Assembly: GCA_040880545.1 (NCBI GenBank)
Contig: JBBDIE010000096.1
Span: 1-25,331 of the forward strand
Length of the DNA stretch: 25,331 bases
Origin: M55B112 sp040880545
GTDB lineage: Bacteria > Bacteroidota > Bacteroidia > Bacteroidales > GCA-2748055
Direction: 5' to 3'
In this document: one piece after another, positions 9,382-17,466 of the stretch
Layout: each line of letters begins with the position of its first letter
Position numbering within the stretch: position 1 is the stretch's first letter
Made by a program: the position numbers and the translations under genes
Notes under the pieces: generated by a model
The model's input: the letters and a program-made list of their open reading frames with translations, nothing else
The model's database searches: none
Told to the model about the DNA's origin: nothing

Positions 9382-9414
9382 TTTCGTACATTCCATTATA
9401 AATGATTATTTTTG
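9382..9414 (+). promoter_or_regulatory. Candidate promoter of the sulfatase-maturase gene
   Basis: A perfect Bacteroidota -7 box TATTTTTG (9407-9414) has TTTC at 9382-9385, 21 bases upstream, as an approximate -33 box. The predicted transcript would start near 9421, only a few bases before the ATG at 9428, which leaves the ATG at 9446 as a realistic alternative start. Confidence 0.5.
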
Positions 9415-9427
9415 TACCTGCGAGAGA

Positions 9428-10741
9428 ATGAAACGTGAGAATGCTATGCCAGAATTAAATTTCCTGACGGCCCATGACCGTATGCACAAGAAGCGGGCAT
9501 TTCAGCTGATGACAAAACCCTACGGTCCTGTTTGCAACCTTCAGTGCGATTACTGTTACTACCTGGAGAAAGCCAATATCTACGATGAGAAGAAGAATGT
9601 ACCCACACAGTTTAAGATGTCTGATGAGGTACTGGAAAAATATGTCCACGACTATATCGAATCACAGCCCGGGGAGGAGGTTCAGTTTACCTGGCAGGGC
9701 GGGGAACCCACCTTACTGGGAGTGGATTTTTTCAGAAAGGCACTTCAGTTTCAGCAAAAACACGGGGAAGGCAGAAGGATTTCCAATACGCTGCAGACCA
9801 ATGGTACACTGATTACCGATGAATGGGCTGAATTTTTTGTCACGAATAACTTTCTGATAGGGCTGTCCATAGATGGTCCAGCCGATTTGCACGATTATTA
9901 CCGAAAATACACCTCTGGAAAAGGATCCTTTTCACGGATTATGGATACGGTAAAGTTATTCCATAAGCATAAGGTGGAATTCAATACACTTACAGTTGTG
10001 AATGACCGGAATGCAAAGGTTCCGTTAAAAGTGTATCGTTTTTTAAAGGATATCGGCAGCCAATTCATGCAGTTTATCCCAATTGTGGAAAGGGAAGCAG
10101 TGGACCCGGGAATGAAACTGAAACTGGTGGCCAATGACTATAAGAAGGAGACCTGGGTGACGGAAGAGAGTGTGGAGTCTGAAGATTGGGGAAAATTCCT
10201 GGCTAAAATATTCGACGAATGGGTGAGGATCGATATCGGAAACATCTTTGTTAACTACTTTGATAACACCCTGGCACCCTATGCAGGCGACCAGCCCTCC
10301 CTCTGTACCATGCGCCTGGTTTGCGGCGACGGACTGGTAATGGAACACAATGGGGATGTCTATTCCTGTGACCATTATGTCTATCCGCAGTTTCACCTTG
10401 GTAATGTAATGAATGACAACCTGGAAGAGCTTGCAAAAAGTGATGTCCAGCTGAAGTTCGGATTGGATAAAAGGGACACATTGCCCAAAGAGTGCAGGGA
10501 ATGTGAGTTTCTGAAAATGTGCGGAGGAGACTGCCCCAAGCACAGGTTCGTTGAGACGGAAAACGGCGAGATGATCACCTATCTGCACGATGGATTCCTT
10601 TACTACTTCAGGCACGTTGACAAATACATGAAACTGATGGCCGAAGAGTTGAAGAACAAACGTCCCCCGGCAAATATAATGAAGATGTTTCCTGACAAGG
10701 AGAAACGGAGATTACTGCAGAGAACCAGGTATAAACTGTGA
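9428..10741 (+). CDS. Anaerobic sulfatase-maturating enzyme (radical SAM, SPASM domain)
   Basis: A 437-residue cytoplasmic radical-SAM protein of the AslB/anSME type, which oxidises an active-site Cys or Ser of sulfatases to formylglycine before export. The SAM-binding iron-sulfur cluster motif is CNLQCDYC (Cys36, Cys40, Cys43), preceded by FQLMTKPYGPV. The SAM-contact motif is WQGGEPTLLG. The C-terminal SPASM domain has the expected cysteines for two more clusters: SLCTMRLVCGDG, DVYSCDHYVYP, and KECRECEFLKMCGGDCPKHR. Length is typical. The start at 9428 gives MKRENAMPELNF; the ATG at 9446 (MPELNF) is possible because the promoter lies so close. No sulfatase gene is in this window, so its substrates are encoded elsewhere. 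It converges with pheT. Confidence 0.92.
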   Translation: MKRENAMPELNFLTAHDRMHKKRAFQLMTKPYGPVCNLQCDYCYYLEKANIYDEKKNVPTQFKMSDEVLEKYVHDYIESQPGEEVQFTWQGGEPTLLGVDFFRKALQFQQKHGEGRRISNTLQTNGTLITDEWAEFFVTNNFLIGLSIDGPADLHDYYRKYTSGKGSFSRIMDTVKLFHKHKVEFNTLTVVNDRNAKVPLKVYRFLKDIGSQFMQFIPIVEREAVDPGMKLKLVANDYKKETWVTEESVESEDWGKFLAKIFDEWVRIDIGNIFVNYFDNTLAPYAGDQPSLCTMRLVCGDGLVMEHNGDVYSCDHYVYPQFHLGNVMNDNLEELAKSDVQLKFGLDKRDTLPKECRECEFLKMCGGDCPKHRFVETENGEMITYLHDGFLYYFRHVDKYMKLMAEELKNKRPPANIMKMFPDKEKRRLLQRTRYKL

Positions 10742-10803
10742 GTCATTTGTCTGTAACTGTACAGTTGCCGATGATCCTATGTAAATCAATACGGGTAAAT
10801 GAC
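10742..10803. repeat. Palindromic sequences in the anSME/pheT convergent gap
   Basis: The 98-base gap between the convergent stops holds a perfect 12-base palindrome AACTGTACAGTT (10755-10766). An outer pair GTCATTT (10742-10748) and AAATGAC (10797-10803) flanks it. The palindrome has no loop and no T-tract follows, so it is not a convincing terminator. It may be chance. Confidence 0.3.
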
Positions 10804-10839
10804 AGAAAACAGAAAACGCGTATCCTGGAATAAGCTATT

Positions 10840-13293
10840 TTAGGCCCCTCTGACCACCGCCCCAAGCTCCTTTTCAAATGAAGCAGAGATCTTTTTCATC
10901 ACCATATCAATCTGTTTGTCCGTAAGCGTCTTTTCCTCATCCAGCAGCGTAAAGCTGAGGGCATACGACTTTTTGCCGTTTTCAATCTTCTCCCCTTCAT
11001 ACACATCAAACAGATCCACCTTTTTCAGGAGTTTTTTCTCTGATTTGAATGCCAGGGTCTCCATCTGTTCAAATTTTATTTTCCTGTCCAGCAGCAGGGA
11101 GAGATCTCTTTTTACCTCCTGGAATTTTGGCAAGGGACTGAATTTGATCCGGGTCCTCTTGTGAAGCCGCAGTACCAGGTCCCAATTCAACTCCGCCGCG
11201 TAAACATCCTGCTTTAAATCAAACGATTTCAGTAAGGAATCACTCACTTTACCAAGGCTGATCACCTTTCCTTTTTCCACATGGTATTCCAATACCTGGG
11301 TGTATGTATCAGTGGCCAACTCTTTGGAGGTGAACTTGCCGCGGTCAATTCCCAGCTTATCCATTATATTCAATACCAATGTCTTGAGATGGTAAAAGGA
11401 GGCAGGGGCAGCCTGGGTAACCCAGTTTTCCGAAGTGAATTTCCCCGTAAGGAATATACCCAGGTGTAACTCCTCAAAATAACTTTTCAGAGGATTATCG
11501 CTCTTCTTTTCCGGATCGAAAAAATAGCAATTCCCGAATTCATACAGTCTGAGATCCGATCGCTGGCGGTTAATATTGTATATTATCGCTTCCAGTCCCC
11601 CCGGCAGCAAACTCTTTCTTAGCCTGGAGAGGTCCTGGCTGAGCGCATTCTGGATATTCACCACCGATCTGTCTTCCGGGTCAAAATAACTCTCCCTGGT
11701 AAGTGAATTTGATTTGATTTCGAGGAAGCCCAAACTGGTCAACATATCTGAAACCGTATTCATAACCTTCTCCCTGTCGGGTTTTTCAACATAGGAGAGG
11801 GTTGAATTCAGCTGTTCATCGAACCCAATATTGTTATACCCGTATATGCGCAGGATCTCTTCCACAATATCCGCTTCTCTCTGCACATCCACACGGTAAG
11901 GCGGTACACGCAGCAGCATCCCTGCTTCATCTTTTTTATCCACCGTAATATCCAAAGATTCCAGGATGCTTACAATTACCCCGGGATCAATGGTTTTCCC
12001 GATGATCCTGGCCATATTGCTGAATGATACTTCAACTTTGAAATGTTCCACGGGCACCGGGTATATGTCAGTAATTTCCGAAGAAAATTTGGCGCCGGCA
12101 ATCTCTTTCATGAGTAAAGCCGCTCTTTTCAGCGCGTAAATAGTTCCATTAGGATCGGTACCCCTTTCAAACCTGAAGGATGCATCGGTATTCAACTGGT
12201 GATGTTTTGCCGTTTTCCTGATATACACAGGATCGAAGCAGGCAGATTCCAAGAAAATACTGGTGGTCCGATCCGTAACACCCGATCCGATCCCTCCAAA
12301 AACACCGCCTATACACATGCCCTCTTTTTCATCGCAGATCATCAAATCACCGGCAGTCAATTTTCGTTGCTTCTCATCCAGTGTAGTGAACAGTGTATTC
12401 TCAGGTAGCGTGCGCACAATGACCTTGTTGCCTTTTATCTTTTCCACATCAAAGGCATGCAGGGGCTGACCGGTTTCATGCATCACAAAATTAGTGATGT
12501 CTACAATGTTGTTAATGGGTACCTGGCCGATGGCCCTGATCCTGTTCTGCAGCCATTCCGGGCTCTCTTCCACTTTCAGATGGGTGATGGTCACCCCTGA
12601 ATACCTCGGGCAGGCTTCCCGGTTTTCAACCGAAACATCGATCGCCAAAGCGTTGTCGTCCTGCCTGTATTGATCCACATCCGGTTTTTTCAGCATGGCC
12701 GGTTTTCCCTGCTGTTTCATCCAGGCTGCGATATCACGTGCCACCCCGATATGCGATGCCCCGTCGATCCTGTTAGGTGTAAGGCCTATTTCGAAAATCA
12801 CATCCTTTTCAATCCGGAAATAATCGCTTGCCCGGCTTCCGGCCTTCACGCCATCCTTCAGTACCATGATCCCGTCGTGACTACTCCCCAGTCCCAGTTC
12901 ATCTTCCGCACAAATCATTCCGGCTGAATCTTCTCCACGGATCCTGGCCCGTTTTATCTGAAAGCCCTCATCATTTCCTGAAGGATACAGTGTTGTTCCC
13001 ACTGTTGCCACAGGAACGGTTTGGCCCACGGCAACATTTGGAGCACCGCAGACAATCTGTACCGGTTGCGCCCCTCCAATATCTACGGTTGTAACCGATA
13101 ATTTATCTGCATTGGGATGTTTATGACAGGTGAGCACTTTCCCGATGACCACACCCTCCAGCCCTCCTTTTACAGATTCAAACTCCTCTGTTCCTTCTAC
13201 TTCCAAACCTGTATCGGTAAGTATTCTGGCCAGTTCGACCGGTTCAATTGAAAAATCTAAATATTCTTTCAGCCAATGATAGGAAACTTTCAT
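10840..13293 (-). CDS. pheT: Phenylalanyl-tRNA synthetase beta subunit
   Basis: An 817-residue subunit of the tetrameric cytoplasmic enzyme that charges tRNA-Phe. Domains in order: N-terminal MKVSYHWLKEYLD; an EMAP-like tRNA-binding domain (about residues 40-150, with VLTCHKHPNADKLSVTTVD and VCGAPNV); the B3/B4 editing region (including LTPNRIDGASHIGVARDIA, then CPRYSGVTI and INNIVDITNFVM); the B5 domain; the inactive synthetase-like core; and a C-terminal FDX-ACB anticodon-binding domain (PKFQEVKRDLSLLLD to the end). Length is as expected for bacterial PheT. The pheS alpha-subunit gene is not adjacent, which is common in Bacteroidota. The start at 13293 is the family N-terminus, with a good promoter match 25 bases upstream, so pheT need not depend on the upstream Nudix gene. 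Confidence 0.97.
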   Translation of the reverse strand: MKVSYHWLKEYLDFSIEPVELARILTDTGLEVEGTEEFESVKGGLEGVVIGKVLTCHKHPNADKLSVTTVDIGGAQPVQIVCGAPNVAVGQTVPVATVGTTLYPSGNDEGFQIKRARIRGEDSAGMICAEDELGLGSSHDGIMVLKDGVKAGSRASDYFRIEKDVIFEIGLTPNRIDGASHIGVARDIAAWMKQQGKPAMLKKPDVDQYRQDDNALAIDVSVENREACPRYSGVTITHLKVEESPEWLQNRIRAIGQVPINNIVDITNFVMHETGQPLHAFDVEKIKGNKVIVRTLPENTLFTTLDEKQRKLTAGDLMICDEKEGMCIGGVFGGIGSGVTDRTTSIFLESACFDPVYIRKTAKHHQLNTDASFRFERGTDPNGTIYALKRAALLMKEIAGAKFSSEITDIYPVPVEHFKVEVSFSNMARIIGKTIDPGVIVSILESLDITVDKKDEAGMLLRVPPYRVDVQREADIVEEILRIYGYNNIGFDEQLNSTLSYVEKPDREKVMNTVSDMLTSLGFLEIKSNSLTRESYFDPEDRSVVNIQNALSQDLSRLRKSLLPGGLEAIIYNINRQRSDLRLYEFGNCYFFDPEKKSDNPLKSYFEELHLGIFLTGKFTSENWVTQAAPASFYHLKTLVLNIMDKLGIDRGKFTSKELATDTYTQVLEYHVEKGKVISLGKVSDSLLKSFDLKQDVYAAELNWDLVLRLHKRTRIKFSPLPKFQEVKRDLSLLLDRKIKFEQMETLAFKSEKKLLKKVDLFDVYEGEKIENGKKSYALSFTLLDEEKTLTDKQIDMVMKKISASFEKELGAVVRGA

Positions 13294-13317
13294 ATACGGG
13301 ATTTATAATTTGATGAG

Positions 13318-13350
13318 CAAAAATAGAAATTTTAAGGGAGATTATTCCAA
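13318..13350 (-). promoter_or_regulatory. Candidate promoter of pheT
   Basis: On the minus strand a perfect -7 box TATTTTTG (13325 down to 13318) is preceded by TTGG with a 21-base spacer, an approximate -33 box. It sits 25 bases from the pheT start, inside the 82-base gap after the Nudix gene, and implies separate transcription of pheT. Confidence 0.5.
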
Positions 13351-13375
13351 TTCCGGTAATGTAATGAAGCTAAAT

Positions 13376-13816
13376 TCAGCGGTTTGATTGGTGCACATAT
13401 TTTTCCAGGATATCGATAAAGCGCTTGTGAGCCTCCGGGTAAGTGGCAGGTTGGGGCGATGTTTTGCTAATCATGATCTCAGCAATTTCTGATACGGGCA
13501 GCGGTCCGCGTTGCGTGACATCGGCAAAGAAAATTCGGCCGATAAATGTCTGGCCCCCGATTTCAATGGAATAGTCATACAATGCCCGAAGATCGGAACG
13601 TACCGTACCGGTCTCTTCGTACAACTCTCTTTTGGCGGCTTCATCTGCAGATTCATGTTCCTCGATGTGTCCTGCGGGAAGTTCCCAGCTATCCCGCTCC
13701 TGGTGCCTGACAAAGATCCAGTGCTCCATTTCCCGCGCGCCGATTACAACATAGGTAAGCTCAGAGAGCTCAATACTGCCGGCAGGTAAGAGGGTTATCC
13801 GGAACTGTTTATTCAT
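13376..13816 (-). CDS. Nudix hydrolase
   Basis: A 146-residue enzyme expected to hydrolyse a nucleoside diphosphate linked to another group; substrate unknown. The Nudix box spans residues 49-71, with Gly49, Glu55, then RELYEETG (63-70), matching GX5EX7REUXEEXG; the last position is Thr where a bulky aliphatic residue is usual. An upstream WELPAG completes the family context. The frame stays open to an ATG at 13957, but that start would add 47 residues of low-complexity sequence and overlap surE on the other strand. The start MNKQFRITLLPAG at 13816 fits better. The gene is divergent from surE and 82 bases upstream of pheT. Confidence 0.85.
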   Translation of the reverse strand: MNKQFRITLLPAGSIELSELTYVVIGAREMEHWIFVRHQERDSWELPAGHIEEHESADEAAKRELYEETGTVRSDLRALYDYSIEIGGQTFIGRIFFADVTQRGPLPVSEIAEIMISKTSPQPATYPEAHKRFIDILEKYVHQSNR

Positions 13817-13902
13817 ATCTGTATCGACGTTTCCACCTGGGTTATGTTCGGGAAGATAATGGAAATCATATCTTAAATATAAACTAACTGCAGCATTTTC
13901 GG

Positions 13903-13910
13903 TACTTTTG
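13903..13910 (+). promoter_or_regulatory. Candidate -7 element for surE
   Basis: TACTTTTG is a perfect match to TAnnTTTG, 22 bases before the surE start at 13933. No recognisable TTTG lies 19-21 bases upstream. The leader ATAAAAAGAGAAAA before the ATG is A-rich, as is usual for translation starts in this phylum. Confidence 0.45.
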
Positions 13911-13932
13911 TATTTCAAATAAAAAGAGAAAA

Positions 13933-14736
13933 ATGGGGAAGAGTAACAACAGACCATTGATATTGGTCACGAACGACGATGGATACAAGGCGAAAGGTAT
14001 TTCAAAATTAACTGAAATTGCGATGGAATTCGGGGATGTGATCGTGATGACAGCTTCTGAATCACAATCGGGAAAATCTCATTCAATAACCATCAAGGAT
14101 CCGATCAGGTACAAGCAAACCGAAAATTCGAAAGGGCTCACCAGGTATGTTTTAAAAGGGTCGCCTGCAGATGGAGTGAAGCTTGCCCTTTGCAGTATAC
14201 TGGACAGGAAGCCGGATCTTGTTCTTTCAGGAATAAATCACGGTACAAACTCCTCTACCAGTGTTGTATATTCAGGAACCATGGCAGCTGCCATTGAAGG
14301 AGCCATTCATCATATTCCTTCCATAGGATTTTCATTACTGGACTACAGGCCCGACGCAGATTTTGACGGAGCAGGGCCCCTGTTGAGGCAGATTATTCAA
14401 AAGACCATTACAAACGGCTTGCCTGAAGGGATCTGTCTGAATGTAAATATTCCTGCCGTGAAGGAGCACCAGATCAGGGGAATTAAAGTTTGCAGGCAGG
14501 CAAACGGTTATTGGAGGGAGACCTTTGAAACCCGGGAAGATCCCAGGGGATCAAAGTATGCCTGGCTTACAGGAGAATTTATAAACAGGGAGCCCGATGC
14601 AACTGATACGGATGAATGGGCCCTCAAAAACAATTATATAACCGTGGTTCCTATTAAAACTGATTTCACCGCCCGGGAGTTGGTCTCTGAGATGAAGGAC
14701 TGGGATATAAATAATGTAGTCAATGAAAAAAATTGA
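13933..14736 (+). CDS. surE: 5'/3'-nucleotidase SurE
   Basis: A 267-residue metal-dependent phosphatase that dephosphorylates nucleoside monophosphates in the cytoplasm, linked in other bacteria to stationary-phase survival. The N-terminal ILVTNDDGY carries the metal-binding Asp15 and Asp16. SESQSGKSHSIT carries the conserved Ser46, KGSPADGVKLAL follows, and SGINHGTN provides Asn102. The C-terminal part is the usual family extension. It is the first gene of a plus-strand cluster and overlaps the next gene by 14 bases (its TGA is at 14734-14736, the next ATG at 14723), so the two are almost certainly cotranscribed. Confidence 0.95.
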   Translation: MGKSNNRPLILVTNDDGYKAKGISKLTEIAMEFGDVIVMTASESQSGKSHSITIKDPIRYKQTENSKGLTRYVLKGSPADGVKLALCSILDRKPDLVLSGINHGTNSSTSVVYSGTMAAAIEGAIHHIPSIGFSLLDYRPDADFDGAGPLLRQIIQKTITNGLPEGICLNVNIPAVKEHQIRGIKVCRQANGYWRETFETREDPRGSKYAWLTGEFINREPDATDTDEWALKNNYITVVPIKTDFTARELVSEMKDWDINNVVNEKN

Positions 14737-15016
14737 GAAGTTTGATCATCTGTCCATGGGGTTAATAGCCGGGATCCTGGTTCCGTTCATTACCTTTATG
14801 GTCGCCAGTCTGATTTTATACGACGGTAAGTTTATTGATTTTATTCAACAGTTTAAGCAGATGAACAGGGTTTCGAGTTTGATCAGCCTGAGTGCCATTC
14901 CCAACCTCCTGCTCTTTTTTATCGGGATATGGCTCAGCATGTACCGGGCTGCGCGGGGGGTGATTTTTGCCACGTTGATCCTTGCATTTATCATGGTGAT
15001 TGTTAAATTTTTATAG
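14723..15016 (+). CDS. Small hydrophobic membrane protein between surE and lpxB
   Basis: A 97-residue protein with no family I can name. It begins MKKIEKFDHLSMG and has three hydrophobic segments, at about residues 12-33, 56-74 and 78-95, the last reaching the C-terminus. A polar stretch (YDGKFIDFIQQFKQMNR) between the first two is likely outside or inside the membrane, and SMYRAARG forms a short basic loop between the last two. It overlaps the end of surE by 14 bases in another frame and precedes lpxB by 103 bases on the same strand. The overlap and hydrophobic pattern support a real gene. A link to lipid A synthesis or envelope maintenance is only an inference from position. Confidence 0.8.
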   Translation: MKKIEKFDHLSMGLIAGILVPFITFMVASLILYDGKFIDFIQQFKQMNRVSSLISLSAIPNLLLFFIGIWLSMYRAARGVIFATLILAFIMVIVKFL

Positions 15017-15035
15017 TAATTATGAAACCTGTTTA

Positions 15036-15066
15036 CGAAGTCGGGCATAACGCAGCTAAGGACGTT
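15036..15066 (+). repeat. Possible shortened copy of the 22571-22650 repeat
   Basis: CGAAGTCGGG followed by ATAACGCAGC and GGAC matches the two ends of the repeat at 22573-22647 (CGAAGTCGGG at the left; TTACGCAGCAAAAGGAC at the right) but lacks the hairpin between them. It lies in the 103-base gap between the small membrane protein gene and lpxB. The matches are short, so relatedness is tentative. Confidence 0.35.
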
Positions 15067-15119
15067 TTCCTGCAAGCACAATTTTTGGAATTACGGTAGT
15101 TTAACTTAAAAGAATAGTA

Positions 15120-16238
15120 GTGAAATACTTCCTCATTGCAGGTGAAGCTTCAGGGGATTTGCATGCATCGAACCTGATGAAAGGATTGAAAGCCGAGGAT
15201 CCTGCCGTTGAATTCCGGTTTCTGGGAGGTGACCTGATGGAGGCTGTTGCAGAGGGTCAGCCATTGCAGCATTTCAGGGAGATGAACTTCATGGGAATTT
15301 CGGCAGTAATCAGAAATATGGGCCATCTGAAGCGGATACTCGCGAAAACGAAGCGGGCCATCAGGGAGTTTTCACCCGATGCGGTGATTTTGGTCGATTA
15401 CGCCGGGTTTAATTTACGAATGGCAAGATTTGCTTCGGGTTTGGGGATCAAAACCTTCTACTACATTTCGCCGAAAGTGTGGGCATGGCGAAAAGGGAGG
15501 ATCAGGCTGCTGAAAAAATATGTTCATAAGCTATTTGTCATCTTTCCCTTTGAAGTGGAGTTTTTTCATAACCACGGGATGGAGGTTGAATACCACGGGA
15601 ACCCGCTCATGGATGTACTGGCAGAATTCAATAGCCGGAAACCGGCCCGCGAATCATGGATTCATTCAGCCAGCCTTGACGACCGGCCTGTTATAGCCTT
15701 GCTTGCAGGAAGCAGAAAACAAGAGATTAAAAGCTGTCTGCCTGAAATGATCCGGGCAGCTTCCGGTTTTCCCGATTACCAGTTTGTTGTGGCCGGGGCC
15801 CCATCGGTTGAGAATCCGGTATACGACAGTTTACTGGAGGGATCCGGAATAAAGATTGTGTATAACGATACCTACAACCTGCTTTCACATGCTGAAGCGG
15901 CCATCGTAACTTCTGGTACCGCCACCCTGGAAACAGCATTGTTCGATATTCCCCAGGTGGTGGTTTATAAGACAGGGTTTCTCACTTACAGAATTGGAAA
16001 ATTATTTGTTACTTTCAGGTTCTTTAGTCTTGTGAACCTTATTTTTGGTGATGAGCTGGTGACAGAACTGCTTCAGGTGAACCTGGAGTCAGGGATCCGG
16101 GAGGAGTTAAAAAAAATACTAAATACTGAAAAAACAAGTTTACAAATGAGAGAAGGCTATGCAAAGATCCGGGAAATGCTTGGTGAGGCAGGAGTATCCC
16201 GGCGGGTGGCCGGTAAAATGGTGGAATTGTTGCGATAG
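15120..16238 (+). CDS. lpxB: Lipid-A-disaccharide synthase
   Basis: A 372-residue GT19 glycosyltransferase that joins UDP-2,3-diacylglucosamine and lipid X to form the lipid A disaccharide on the inner face of the inner membrane. Visible family motifs are IAGEASGDLHASNLM at the N-terminus, FRFLGGDLME, FMGISAVI, DYAGFNLRMA, YYISPKVWAWRKGR, HGNPLMDVL, LLAGSRKQEI, and the C-terminal TSGTATLETAL with VVVYKTG. Length is normal. The start codon is GTG at 15120; the protein begins exactly at the conserved N-terminus, and no upstream ATG in frame is nearer. The SpoIID-domain gene follows after 6 bases, indicating cotranscription. The rest of the lipid A pathway is not in the window. Confidence 0.96.
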   Translation: MKYFLIAGEASGDLHASNLMKGLKAEDPAVEFRFLGGDLMEAVAEGQPLQHFREMNFMGISAVIRNMGHLKRILAKTKRAIREFSPDAVILVDYAGFNLRMARFASGLGIKTFYYISPKVWAWRKGRIRLLKKYVHKLFVIFPFEVEFFHNHGMEVEYHGNPLMDVLAEFNSRKPARESWIHSASLDDRPVIALLAGSRKQEIKSCLPEMIRAASGFPDYQFVVAGAPSVENPVYDSLLEGSGIKIVYNDTYNLLSHAEAAIVTSGTATLETALFDIPQVVVYKTGFLTYRIGKLFVTFRFFSLVNLIFGDELVTELLQVNLESGIREELKKILNTEKTSLQMREGYAKIREMLGEAGVSRRVAGKMVELLR

Positions 16239-16244
16239 AAAGAT

Positions 16245-17426
16245 ATGAAAAGGAACCTGTTTCTAGTACTTTTGGTCCTGTTGATTACACCGCGTATCAT
16301 GGCGCAGGTAATCAGGATTGGCCTGTACCACGACGAGGTAGTGGAGTCGGTGGTGATCAATTGTACGGAGGGGGAATACCTGATTAAAGATGGTGAGGCC
16401 CGGATCGGGGAATTCAAAAAAGGAGATATGCTCTTTGCAACCCTGAAGAAAGACAGCATACGTCTTCACAATTCATCCCGGGTATTCGGAACATTTGAGT
16501 TTGTTGAACTGAAAAGCCTTAGTCTGGACGGTACTTTCAGGATTCGCCCGGTTATTCCCGCATTAGCCTCCCGGTCGTATGATGATGACCTGATCATTGA
16601 TTCGAAAAGCAATTTCCTGAACATTGTGAACCAGGTGGATTTTGACAAGTATATTGCCGGGGTCCTGGAATCGGAAGTCGGGCCCAATACGGAAAAAGAG
16701 TTATACAAGGCTCACGCGCTTATGACAAGGACCTATCTGCTGAAAAATTTTGAGAAGCATAAAGAGGAGGGTTTCTCGCTTTGCGATGGGATCCATTGCC
16801 AGGCCTACCATGGTCGTGCGACGTTTAATCCGGAGATCGCAAAAGCTGTATATGAAACTACAGGCGAAGTGGTTACCGATTTTCATTACAAACTGATCAC
16901 TGCGGTTTATCATTCAAACAGTGGAGGGGAGACACAACGGGCAGCCGATGTATGGCTGAAGGATACAGACTATCTGCAGGCGGTGATTGATCCATATTCT
17001 CTGCACCAGCCCAATGCAAAATGGTACGATACCATATTTTTTAGCGACTGGAAAACCTACCTGCTTGAAAAGGGAATGGAATCGGTAAAGAAGATTCCGG
17101 ATGAACTGTTATATGTGCAACAGCGCCACCGGAGGAAATACTTTGTGCTGGACCGGGATTCGCTGCTGATGACCACTATCAGGGAGGACTGGGGATTTAA
17201 ATCGACCTTTTTCAATATGTTTCCGGAAGTGGGGGACAGGATCGTACTCTGGGGAAAGGGGTATGGACACGGCGTTGGATTAAGCCAGGAAGGAGCCATG
17301 AACATGGCTCGCAGCCAGTTGAATTACCAGGACATCATTAAGTTCTATTTTTTTAACATACGGATCATGCACCACGAGGACCTTCCGAGATCCAGTCTGC
17401 CGGATATATCTTACCCGTTGCCATGA
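16245..17426 (+). CDS. Secreted SpoIID/LytB-domain protein
   Basis: A 393-residue exported protein related to SpoIID, a lytic transglycosylase in spore formers, and to LytB, an amidase enhancer. A signal peptide covers residues 1-20 (FLVLLVLLITPRIMA then Q). The catalytic-domain signatures are YIAGVLESEVGP (Glu144 aligns with the catalytic Glu of SpoIID), KAHALMTRTYLL, CDGIHCQAYHG with its paired cysteines, YHSNSGGET, and WGKGYGHGVGLSQEGAM near residues 336-352. The likely role is cleaving or remodelling glycan strands in the periplasm; this is inferred from the family, since Bacteroidota do not sporulate. The gene starts 6 bases after lpxB, so it is in the same operon, and its end overlaps the -33 region of gldF. 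Confidence 0.9.
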   Translation: MKRNLFLVLLVLLITPRIMAQVIRIGLYHDEVVESVVINCTEGEYLIKDGEARIGEFKKGDMLFATLKKDSIRLHNSSRVFGTFEFVELKSLSLDGTFRIRPVIPALASRSYDDDLIIDSKSNFLNIVNQVDFDKYIAGVLESEVGPNTEKELYKAHALMTRTYLLKNFEKHKEEGFSLCDGIHCQAYHGRATFNPEIAKAVYETTGEVVTDFHYKLITAVYHSNSGGETQRAADVWLKDTDYLQAVIDPYSLHQPNAKWYDTIFFSDWKTYLLEKGMESVKKIPDELLYVQQRHRRKYFVLDRDSLLMTTIREDWGFKSTFFNMFPEVGDRIVLWGKGYGHGVGLSQEGAMNMARSQLNYQDIIKFYFFNIRIMHHEDLPRSSLPDISYPLP

Positions 17427-17448
17427 TCCATCTGATAAATTATTTTTG
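17417..17448 (+). promoter_or_regulatory. Candidate promoter of the gldF operon
   Basis: A perfect -7 box TATTTTTG (17441-17448) is preceded by GTTG (17417-17420), three of four bases of the -33 TTTG, with a 20-base spacer. It is 18 bases from the gldF start and overlaps the last codons of the upstream gene, suggesting gldF-gldG form a separate transcription unit. Confidence 0.55.
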
Positions 17449-17466
17449 CATTCAAATCAATAACTA

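Noticed and set aside
13817..13957. Longer Nudix protein starting at 13957
   Set aside because: The additional 47 residues show no family similarity and would overlap surE and its promoter box on the other strand.
16672..16687. A third GGAAGTCGGG match resembling the repeat flank
   Set aside because: It lies inside the SpoIID catalytic domain, encoding the conserved ESEVGP segment, and lacks the other parts of the repeat. A coding coincidence.
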